A stretch of DNA of 5,107 bases from an uncultured Eubacteriales bacterium. GTDB taxonomy: Bacteria; Bacillota; Clostridia; Peptostreptococcales; Anaerovoracaceae. Location: NCBI GenBank assembly GCA_902803185.1, contig CADCOV010000237.1, positions 1 through 5,107 on the forward strand, written 5' to 3'. Below are positions 1 to 5,107 of this stretch, one piece after another (the stretch's first letter is position 1; each line of letters starts with the position of its first letter). Below the pieces are notes generated by a model, which was not told the origin of the DNA, ran no database searches, and worked only from the letters and a program-made list of their open reading frames with translations. The position numbers were made by a program, and so were the translations under genes.

Positions 1-255
1 GCGGTGCCGGCCTTCGACCGGACCCGGCCGGAGGCGGCGGGCGCTGAGATCGGCGCGGCCCTCGGCGCGGAGACGGCGGCGGGCTGGACCCGGGTCCTGG
101 CCCTGAACCGCAAGGCCCGCTACAGCGAGCACGACATCACAGAGGAAGAACGGGAAGAGGCGGTGGCCTTCGCCGAGAAGGCTGCGGCCGCCCGCAGGGA
201 TATGAGCCACATCGGCGTCCGTCTGAAGGACAGATGGATCCGGTGCATCTATTAG
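1..255 (+). CDS. C-terminal fragment of a possible membrane transglutaminase-like protein (5' end outside window)
   Basis: The frame is open from base 1 and ends at TAG 253-255, leaving 84 visible residues. A GTG at base 4 could serve as a start, but no ribosome binding site is visible before it and the frame continues to the window edge, so this is best read as the end of a longer gene. The visible part is an Ala/Glu-rich soluble tail: an aromatic-led helix (GWTRVLALNRKARYSEHDIT), a charged helix (EEEREEAVAFAEKAAAARR) and a basic, aromatic end (LKDRWIRCIY). From memory, the ARYS..(D/E)IT.EE pattern followed by a helix resembles the cytoplasmic DUF4129-type tail that ends membrane transglutaminase-like proteins in Bacillota. 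The catalytic Cys-His-Asp domain and membrane helices would lie upstream and cannot be seen. The coding call is firm because the next gene's ribosome binding site abuts its stop. The family call is tentative. Confidence 0.6.
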   Translation, partial: AVPAFDRTRPEAAGAEIGAALGAETAAGWTRVLALNRKARYSEHDITEEEREEAVAFAEKAAAARRDMSHIGVRLKDRWIRCIY

Positions 256-260
256 GAGGG
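254..260 (+). promoter_or_regulatory. Ribosome binding site of the giant surface-protein gene
   Basis: AGGAGGG is a near-perfect anti-Shine-Dalgarno match placed 3 bases before the ATG at 264, or 4 bases counting from the GGAGG core. It overlaps the TAG stop (253-255) of the upstream gene, a layout typical of translationally coupled operon genes. It decides the start: an in-frame GTG at 243 lies upstream of it and would add a stretch before the basic N-terminus, whereas ATG 264 yields a clean signal peptide. Confidence 0.9.
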
Positions 261-263
261 ACT

Positions 264-356
264 ATGAGGAAGAAGGAGAGAGGCCTGCTTCGCAGGATAC
301 TGGTGCTGTGCCTGGTCATCGCCATGCTGCTGACCGACGCATCCCTTGCCTTCGCG
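264..356 (+). other. Sec signal peptide of the giant protein
   Basis: Residues 1-31 have a strongly basic n-region (MRKKERGLLRR), a hydrophobic core (residues 12-23, ILVLCLVIAMLL) and an AxA cleavage site, ALAFAA-like: A29-F30-A31 with cleavage after A31 or A32. The cysteine at residue 16 sits inside the hydrophobic core and is preceded by Leu, so it is not a lipobox cysteine. The protein should be exported by Sec and processed by signal peptidase I. Confidence 0.9.
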
Positions 357-3300
357 GCGGAGGACCCGGGGACGGTCACCGAGGCGGAGACGGCGGAGGA
401 GACCGCAGTCACGGCCGAAGACAGCGTGGCGCTCCAGACAGAGGGACCTGCAGAGGAGACGCCGGACGGCGAAGCCCCGGCGGAGCTCCCGGAGAGCGAT
501 CAGGATGTCGAACCGGCGGAGGAGCCGGTGGATACCGAAGAGCCTGCAGAGACGCCGGCTGCGGACGCCGAGGAACCGGCCGAGATGCCGGAGGAGCCTG
601 CGGCGGGACCGGAGATCCCGTCTGAGACCCCGGCCAAAGCCCCGGTGAGCAACGCCGGCGCCGCGGAAGCGGGGCGGTTCGCCTTTGCCGCCATGGATAC
701 CTACGGGATCCTCATCGGCCCTGAGATGGTGGAATACGCGGAGGGGATGACGATCAAAGACGCCCTCCTGGCCATGGACCACGAGTTCCTCGGGCTCGAG
801 GACGACTGGATCACCGCCATCGACGGCAGCGTGGACAACTATTATCGATATTACGACGGGGGCGCCTACGACCTGGACGCCGGCGCGGACGAGGTGAAGA
901 CCGCCTTCGTCATCTCCGCGAGGGAGACCATGACAGACGCCCATCTGGCGCTGGTGAAGCTCCTGGCGGAGCACAAGGAGAGACCGGCGGAGGAACAGGC
1001 CTTTGCCGCCGTGAAGACCGCCTATGAGGCGGCGAAGAAGGGGCTGCTCACCGCGGATGAGGCAGGCGCTGAGAGCCTGGCGAAGGCCCTGACGGACGCC
1101 TATGCCGCCTATGCGGCCTGGCTGGCGGAGACCCCTGCCAGCGTGACCTTTGATGCGGCCTACGGCACGACCCCGGCGGCTTCCGCGACCGTCTCCATGA
1201 CGGATCAGAACGGCTGCACCGTGACCGGCCCGGCCTGCACCGCCATCAGCGCCCTGAGCGGCACCTACGACTATACCGTCACCGACGGGAGGAACGAGGT
1301 CACCGGCACCCTCACTTTGACGGAAGGGGAGACGAAGACCGTCGCCGTCCCGATGCCGGAGGGCGAGTGGTTCGGCGAGTTGATCTTCCGGGCGGGCTCC
1401 GGCACCTCCGCCCAGGTCCTGACCTCGGAGCGGGCCGCTGACGGCAGCAAGGTCACCCTGTACCTGCCGGATTCCATCGTGACCCCGTACCTCTATCTGG
1501 AGCCGGGCGCCGGACTGGGGACGGACGAGTCCCTGTGGCCGGACTACCGGGCCTTCAGCGAGCACTACAGCCAGTACGGGAATACCGCCACCTACTACGG
1601 TGACGAGAGCAAGACCAGCTACCGGATCCCTTGGAAGAGCAACGCCAAGAGCCTGTACCAGCTGGCGGCCTACGGCCTCGCGCCGGCGGCGACCCGCCTC
1701 AAGGTGGTCCGCCAGAACGGGGACCAGGTCCAGCGCCAGTACCTGGACGTGGAGGCCCTGAGGGTCCCGACCCTGAAGAGCCTCACCGCCGAGGAACCGA
1801 GCGGCACCAAGCTGTCCCTGGGCTTCACCCAGGGCACCGGGGCATACACTTTGACCACCCTGGCGGACAGCGTGGTGTTCCGGGGCTCCACCTTTGCGAA
1901 GAACAGCTACGCCGCCTACGGCACCTACGCCGAGGGCTACGGCATCTATATCGACGGCGCCCTGCTCCCGGAGGACGGGAGCCTCACGGTCCCGGTGGAG
2001 AACGGCCAGGTGCTGGCCGTCGCCGCCAGATCCGCGGATGGGCAGAGCGACGAGTACCGGATCACCATCCGCAAGATCGAGGCCACCCGGTTCACCGTCA
2101 CCAAGGAGGCGGGGGTCTCCGCGACGCTGGTGAACCCGGAGGGGTCCGTGATCTATCCGACCTCCCAGACCGACACCGAGGCGCTCTTCGACGTGGCGGA
2201 GGGCGAGTACACCCTGGTGGGCACCCTGGAGGAGGAGTACCACACCGGGATGGCGGTCACCGTCAGCGACAGCAGCACGTCCGCGGCCCTGACGACGCCG
2301 GTCAAGGAGAAGCTCCTGACCAGCCTCCAGGCGGCCAACACGAGCAATCTCAGGACCGCCCTGATCTACGGGCGGGCCGACGCGGAGAGCTTCGACTGGG
2401 AGGACCACGATGTGACCTTCCTGGTCCCGGACTTCATGAGCCAGTTCTACCTCCACACCACCGGTGCGGACACCGGCGTGTCCTTTAGCCGCGGCGCCTA
2501 CACCAACATCTCCGGCAGCACCGTTGCGGCAGCGAAAGCTACGACCTACACGTCGTCCCTGACGGCGAACGCCCAGGTGACCGGCTTCCTGTCCAGCGGC
2601 GGCAACAACAACGCCGTCACCTTCACGGTGAGCCGGACCGCGGGGGACGTTACCTACTACCAGGATTACCGGATCCGGACCCAGCGGAGCCTTTCCCTGG
2701 CGGAGCTCGCGGTCAAGGACGAGAGCGGCAACGCCATCGTCATGAAGCGGACCGGGACGGAGACCGCCGGGTTCGACAGCGAGATCTTCGATTACACGAT
2801 GAGCGTGCCGCAGGCGATGGACGAGGCGACCCTTTCCGTCGTCTTCTCCGGCGCCACCCAGACGGAAGCCCGGGTCGGCGGCTACACCCTGACCTGCGGC
2901 GAGACGGTCCTCCACCGGATCGATCAAAGCAACGCGCCGCAATCCTTCACCGTCACCCTGGATCCGTACCAAGAGACGGAGACGGTTTTGATGACCCTGT
3001 CCCACGACGAAGAGAGCGACGGGGAGAGCCTCTACCGCCTGACCTTCGTCAAGCAGCCGCCGGTCACCGTCACCATCGACCTGGAGCCGGAGGACGGCAA
3101 TCTCTTCATCACCGACCTGCTGTCCGGCCGCAAGGTGGACCCGAACCGGGACGGCACCTATACTTTGATGAAGAACAGCGGCTACTCCTATACCGCGACG
3201 GCGGTGGGGTACGTCGGGGAGACGCAGGAGTTCACGCCGGAGGGCGAGATGACCCTCACGGTGCGCCTTACCGAAGCTCCGGTGAACGAGACCCTGCCGA

Positions 3301-5107
3301 CGGATATGGAGGCCAGCTGGCCGTTCTTCCGTTATGACCAGAACAACAACGGCGCAGTGCCTTACGCCCTGCCGACGGATCCGTCTCAGACCACCCTCTA
3401 CTGGGCCAACCAGCTGGGTGCGGGCTACAGCTCCGGCGCCACCGGATGCCCGATCCTGGCGGGCGGATACCTCTACACCTACGCGGGCAGCCACATCTTC
3501 CGGGTGGACAGCATGACCGGTGAGGTCCTGGCTATCGGTGAGATGGACAGGGCCAGCGCCTTCGCGATCAACAGCCCGGCCTTCTCGGACGGCATGATCT
3601 TCGTCGGCCTCTCCAACGGCGGCGTGCAGGCTTTTGACGCCATGACCCTGGAGTCCCTGTGGCTCTACAACGATCCGAAGAAGGGCCAGCCGAACTGCCC
3701 GATCACCGTGAACAACGGCTACGTCTACACCGGATTCTGGAACTCCGAGGCCTCCGAAGCCAACTTCGTCTGCCTGACGGAGACAGACGAAGACCCGACC
3801 CAGCCGAAGGAGGCGAAGCTCGCCGCCTGGACCTACACCGGTGACGGCTTCTACTGGGCGGGCTCCTATGTGGGCTACGGCAGCCAGGATCAGATGAAGA
3901 TCGATTCCGGCAACGCTGTGACCTACGTCCTGGTGGGCTCTGACGATGGCAGTCCGGGATCCGACAAAGGCTGCGGCACTCTGTTGTCCCTTGATCAGAG
4001 GAGCGGCGCGGTCATCGACGCCGTCACCGACGTGTTCCCGGGGGACATCCGCAGCAGCGTCATGTACGATCCGGACACGGACCGCTACTACTTCACCTCC
4101 CGGGGCGGCTACTTCTGCTCCGTGGCCCTGAAGGAGGACGGCACCTTTGATCACGACACGATCAAGACCCTCTCCCTCCAGTCCGACACGGCCGGCGGCA
4201 CGGTGATGAGCACCTCCACCCCGGTCATCCACAATCACCGAGCTTACGTGGGCGTCAGCGGCAGCAAGATGTTCGGCGCTTACTCCGGCCACAACATCAC
4301 GGTCATCGATCTGGACCGCAACCGGATCGCCTATACGGCGCCGACCCAGGGTTACCCGCAGACCAGCGGACTCCTCACCACCGCCTATGGGGAGGACGGC
4401 AAGGAGTACGTCTACGTGTACTTCTTCGACAACTATACGCCGGGCAAGCTCCGCTACCTGAGGGACTGCCCGGGACAGACCGCGGCGGAGGGCCTGGTGG
4501 AGGAGACCTACGAAGCCGGCGGCGGCGACACGACGGTGTCGGTGGCGAGCACTTTGTTCACTCCGTTCGGCAAGCAGGCCCAGTACGCGATCTGCAGCCC
4601 GATCGCCGACGAGTACGGCAACATCTACTTCAAAAACGACTCCGCCTATATGATGATGATCGGCGCGACCATCACGTCGCTGGATGTGACGACGCCGCCG
4701 GAGCGCACCGCCTACGTGGTGGGGGATACCTTTGATCCGGCCGGCATGGTGGTCACGGCGACCTACGCCAACGGGAAGACCCGGGACGTGTCCCGCTACG
4801 TCTCCTACACCACGGAGCCGCTGACGGCGGACGACACGGAGATCACGATCTCCTTCAACTTAGGCGCGAACATGACCCTCTATCACGACGTGGACGGAGA
4901 GGCGGGCAAAGCCTACGTCCCGCCGCAGGCCTCGGTGGACATCACCTTCACCAGCCTGGAGCAGATCAAAACCGACGCCCTGGCGGGGCTGGAGACCCTG
5001 GCGGATCCGGCGGACTACCGGACCGCGGAACAGGCGGAGCTGGCTTCGATCCTGGAGGCGGCCCGAGCTGCGGTGAACAGCGCCGGGAGCACGGCGGAGG
5101 TCGACGC
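264..5107 (+). CDS. Giant modular secreted/surface protein with cadherin-like, PQQ-like propeller, Ig-like and FIVAR-like domains (3' end outside window)
   Basis: Reading from ATG 264 gives 1614 complete codons to base 5105 without a stop; the gene runs off the window. Order by residue: signal peptide 1-31; acidic Pro/Glu/Ala linker 32-127; small alpha/beta domain 138-219; helical segment 220-291; super-repeat copy 1 at 292-605 and copy 2 at 606-931, each a PEGA-like module, a beta domain and a cadherin-like sandwich; a third PEGA-like module 932-1006; PQQ-like beta-propeller 1019-1468; bacterial Ig-like type 3 domain 1469-1562; FIVAR-like helices from 1564. No hydrolase, protease or PQQ-enzyme active site was recognised, so an adhesive or ligand-binding surface role is inferred. 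No transmembrane segment follows the signal peptide; a sortase motif, S-layer-homology repeats or other anchor would have to lie beyond the window. The upstream gene ends 8 bases before the start, so the two probably form an operon. Codon use is strongly biased, with essentially no TTA, CTA or TCA. The overall frame and secreted nature are firm; individual domain names come from pattern recognition. Confidence 0.93.
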   Translation, partial: MRKKERGLLRRILVLCLVIAMLLTDASLAFAAEDPGTVTEAETAEETAVTAEDSVALQTEGPAEETPDGEAPAELPESDQDVEPAEEPVDTEEPAETPAADAEEPAEMPEEPAAGPEIPSETPAKAPVSNAGAAEAGRFAFAAMDTYGILIGPEMVEYAEGMTIKDALLAMDHEFLGLEDDWITAIDGSVDNYYRYYDGGAYDLDAGADEVKTAFVISARETMTDAHLALVKLLAEHKERPAEEQAFAAVKTAYEAAKKGLLTADEAGAESLAKALTDAYAAYAAWLAETPASVTFDAAYGTTPAASATVSMTDQNGCTVTGPACTAISALSGTYDYTVTDGRNEVTGTLTLTEGETKTVAVPMPEGEWFGELIFRAGSGTSAQVLTSERAADGSKVTLYLPDSIVTPYLYLEPGAGLGTDESLWPDYRAFSEHYSQYGNTATYYGDESKTSYRIPWKSNAKSLYQLAAYGLAPAATRLKVVRQNGDQVQRQYLDVEALRVPTLKSLTAEEPSGTKLSLGFTQGTGAYTLTTLADSVVFRGSTFAKNSYAAYGTYAEGYGIYIDGALLPEDGSLTVPVENGQVLAVAARSADGQSDEYRITIRKIEATRFTVTKEAGVSATLVNPEGSVIYPTSQTDTEALFDVAEGEYTLVGTLEEEYHTGMAVTVSDSSTSAALTTPVKEKLLTSLQAANTSNLRTALIYGRADAESFDWEDHDVTFLVPDFMSQFYLHTTGADTGVSFSRGAYTNISGSTVAAAKATTYTSSLTANAQVTGFLSSGGNNNAVTFTVSRTAGDVTYYQDYRIRTQRSLSLAELAVKDESGNAIVMKRTGTETAGFDSEIFDYTMSVPQAMDEATLSVVFSGATQTEARVGGYTLTCGETVLHRIDQSNAPQSFTVTLDPYQETETVLMTLSHDEESDGESLYRLTFVKQPPVTVTIDLEPEDGNLFITDLLSGRKVDPNRDGTYTLMKNSGYSYTATAVGYVGETQEFTPEGEMTLTVRLTEAPVNETLPTDMEASWPFFRYDQNNNGAVPYALPTDPSQTTLYWANQLGAGYSSGATGCPILAGGYLYTYAGSHIFRVDSMTGEVLAIGEMDRASAFAINSPAFSDGMIFVGLSNGGVQAFDAMTLESLWLYNDPKKGQPNCPITVNNGYVYTGFWNSEASEANFVCLTETDEDPTQPKEAKLAAWTYTGDGFYWAGSYVGYGSQDQMKIDSGNAVTYVLVGSDDGSPGSDKGCGTLLSLDQRSGAVIDAVTDVFPGDIRSSVMYDPDTDRYYFTSRGGYFCSVALKEDGTFDHDTIKTLSLQSDTAGGTVMSTSTPVIHNHRAYVGVSGSKMFGAYSGHNITVIDLDRNRIAYTAPTQGYPQTSGLLTTAYGEDGKEYVYVYFFDNYTPGKLRYLRDCPGQTAAEGLVEETYEAGGGDTTVSVASTLFTPFGKQAQYAICSPIADEYGNIYFKNDSAYMMMIGATITSLDVTTPPERTAYVVGDTFDPAGMVVTATYANGKTRDVSRYVSYTTEPLTADDTEITISFNLGANMTLYHDVDGEAGKAYVPPQASVDITFTSLEQIKTDALAGLETLADPADYRTAEQAELASILEAARAAVNSAGSTAEVD
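357..644 (+). repeat. Acidic Glu/Pro/Ala low-complexity linker with EEP repeats
   Basis: Residues 32-127 are almost entirely E, P, A, T and D with few hydrophobics and only one Lys (near the end). Imperfect EEP(A/V) units start at bases 519, 537, 570 and 591 (EEPVDT, EEPAET, EEPAEM, EEPAAG), and the DNA repeats with the protein. It should be an extended, negatively charged, disordered spacer directly after the signal cleavage site, likely the first part of the mature protein. Confidence 0.85.
675..920 (+). other. N-terminal small alpha/beta domain, family not certain
   Basis: Residues 138-219 run as strand, helix, strands: YGILIGPEMVEYAEG, then TIKDALLAMDHEFLGL, then ITAIDG...YYRYYDGGAYDL and a last strand VKTAFVIS. 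The order (strand with a conserved Pro, a tVkdAL helix, an I..IDG turn, an aromatic YY..YD strand) resembles small DUF4430-like or ubiquitin-like modules at the front of clostridial surface proteins. I cannot name the family with confidence. Confidence 0.5.
921..1136 (+). other. Helical segment, FIVAR-like
   Basis: Residues 220-291 look all-helical and Ala/Lys/Glu-rich: ETMTDAHLALVKLLAEHKE, then EEQAFAAVKTAYEAAKKGLLT, then AESLAKALTDAYAAYAAWLAE. Three amphipathic helices of about 20 residues would form a bundle or stalk between the N-terminal domain and the beta-rich region. Assignment to FIVAR proper is loose. Confidence 0.45.
1137..2078 (+). repeat. Super-repeat copy 1: PEGA-like module, VT-PD beta domain, cadherin-like sandwich
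   Basis: Residues 292-368 form a PEGA or carboxypeptidase-regulatory-like module (ASVTFDAAYG..., then SGTYDYTVTDG and LTEGETKTVAV). Residues 369-500 form an unnamed beta domain whose landmark is VTLYLPDSIVTPYLYLEPGA at 397-416. Residues 501-605 look like a cadherin-like beta-sandwich (LKSLTAEEPSGTKLSLGFTQ near the start, YAEGYGIYIDG in the middle, SDEYRITIRK at the end), the form often found in Bacillota surface proteins. Copy 2 follows immediately in the same order. Confidence 0.65.
2079..3056 (+). repeat. Super-repeat copy 2: PEGA-like module, VT-PD beta domain, cadherin-like sandwich
   Basis: Residues 606-931 repeat the order of copy 1. The PEGA-like part (606 to about 690) has RFTVTKEAGVSATLVNPEG and VAEGEYTLVGT. 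The middle domain carries VTFLVPDFMSQFYLHTTGAD at 717-736, which aligns without gaps to 397-416 of copy 1, 320 residues earlier. The cadherin-like part is 809-931, beginning LSLAELAVKDESGNA, with FDSEIFDYTMSVP and ending ESLYRLTFVKQ. Identity between copies is low, so this is an old duplication or recruitment of a shared architecture. Confidence 0.62.
3057..3281 (+). repeat. Third PEGA-like module, joined to the propeller
   Basis: Residues 932-1006 begin PPVTVTIDLEPEDGNLFITD and continue with DGTYTLMKNSGYSYTATAVGY and EMTLTVRLTE. This is the best-preserved PEGA-like copy: a P.dg..v.D..sG turn, a dGtY.l strand, a Y.Yta.a.GY core and a closing TltV.L strand. It starts as a third super-repeat would, but the beta domain and cadherin-like partner are replaced by the propeller after a short linker at 1007-1018. 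Confidence 0.65.
3318..4667 (+). other. PQQ-like beta-propeller domain, about eight blades
   Basis: Residues 1019-1468. The entry is WPFFRYDQNNNGAVPYALPT and then LYWANQLG (Trp at 1047), the usual lead-in of this propeller type. Blade starts are visible near residues 1062 (CPILAGGYLYTYAG), 1104 (SPAFSDGMIFVGLSNGG), 1145 (CPITVNNGYVYTGFW), 1200, 1264 (SSVMYDPDTDRYYFTS), 1318 (STPVIHNHRAYVGVSG), 1367 and 1444 (CSPIADEYGNIYFKND). The recurring unit is (S/C)P...dG.(I/V/L)Y....g followed by a v.aFD..T.e..W strand. The YWANQLG strand near the front could close the ring against the last blade. No PQQ- or metal-binding residues were recognised, so a structural or binding role is more likely than dehydrogenase activity. 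Confidence 0.8.
4668..4949 (+). other. Bacterial Ig-like domain, type 3 (Big_3-like)
   Basis: Residues 1469-1562 start TITSLDVTTPPERTAYVVGD and continue TFDPAGMVVTATYANGKTRD, then a Y..epLTADDTEITISF closing part. The P....Y..Gd.FD..Gm.V.A.Y.nGk.r.V pattern is diagnostic of the Big_3 type Ig-like fold of Gram-positive surface proteins. The only TTA leucine codon of the gene lies here, at 4860-4862. A short insertion (NMTLYHDVDGEAGKAYVPPQ) precedes the last strand. Confidence 0.85.
4953..5107 (+). other. Start of a FIVAR-like helical module (cut by window end)
   Basis: From residue 1564: LEQIKTDALAGLETLADPAD, then YRTAEQAELASILEAARAAVNSAGSTAEVD. The helix, Y(R)..eq..L..il..a...I/V..A.ST.EVD pattern matches FIVAR-like three-helix modules that often follow Big_3 domains, where they serve as spacers ahead of the wall anchor. 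The third helix is missing because the window ends. Confidence 0.65.

Noticed and set aside
283..295. Small hairpin CCTGC-TTC-GCAGG just after the start codon
   Set aside because: A 5-bp stem with a 3-base loop inside coding sequence is too weak and too common in GC-rich DNA to claim as a terminator or regulator. No U-run follows it.
309..311. Lipoprotein lipobox around Cys16 of the signal peptide
   Set aside because: The cysteine is preceded by Leu-Val-Leu rather than a small residue at -1, lies within the hydrophobic core, and a better signal peptidase I site (AFA-A) follows.
1023..1034. Dockerin- or EF-hand-like loop YDQNNNG at residues 1023-1029 (coordinates given here are residue numbers)
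   Set aside because: It resembles a DxNxNG calcium loop, but the acidic residue expected at position 12 is absent and the same stretch fits the usual entry segment of the propeller domain.
1631..2488. A 285-codon open frame on the + strand in another frame
   Set aside because: It lies wholly inside the giant gene, its product is Gly/Arg/Pro-rich without domain character, and no ribosome binding site precedes it. The same holds for the smaller frames overlapping 137-694, 1271-1477, 1670-2347 and 3334-4131.
252..4292. A 1346-codon open frame on the - strand
   Set aside because: Its codons are exact reverse complements of the giant gene's codons, so it is open only because TTA, CTA and TCA are missing from the sense strand. 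Its translation is low-complexity (RRQG, GVGLG, HRDGDG style) with no recognisable domain or signal peptide, while the + strand frame has coherent domains throughout.

Overview
The window reads as a GC-rich (roughly two-thirds G+C by eye) bacterial chromosome segment. Protein content, the strong AGGAGG ribosome binding site and the tight gene packing suggest a Gram-positive, probably anaerobic member of the Bacillota (Clostridia-like gut or rumen lineage). That placement is an inference from domain style (cadherin-like sandwiches, PQQ-like propeller, Ig-like type 3 and FIVAR-like helices in one secreted protein), not from any marker gene.

Layout. Bases 1-255 hold the last 84 codons of a gene that begins before the window. 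Its tail looks like the cytoplasmic end of a membrane-bound transglutaminase-like protein. After 8 bases containing a strong ribosome binding site, one giant gene starts at 264 on the + strand and stays open through base 5107, giving at least 1614 codons with no stop. It therefore covers 95 percent of the window, and its C-terminus and any cell-wall anchor lie outside.

The giant protein is a modular secreted or surface protein: signal peptide; acidic Pro/Glu/Ala linker; small alpha/beta N-terminal domain; helical segment; two degenerate copies of a three-part super-repeat of about 315-325 residues (PEGA-like module, a beta domain with a VT..xPD..YL motif, and a cadherin-like beta-sandwich); a third PEGA-like module; an approximately eight-bladed PQQ-like propeller of about 450 residues; a bacterial Ig-like type 3 domain; and the beginning of a FIVAR-like helical module. 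No catalytic motif was recognised, and adhesion or ligand binding at the cell surface is the most economical guess.

The two genes are almost certainly co-transcribed, which couples a membrane transglutaminase-like protein to a large exported protein. A 1346-codon open frame on the - strand over 252-4292 is a codon-bias shadow of the giant gene and is not a gene. I see no RNA genes, mobile elements, CRISPR arrays or terminators, and no convincing new molecular system. The most notable items are the internal super-repeat, the extreme codon bias and a codon-pair oddity.
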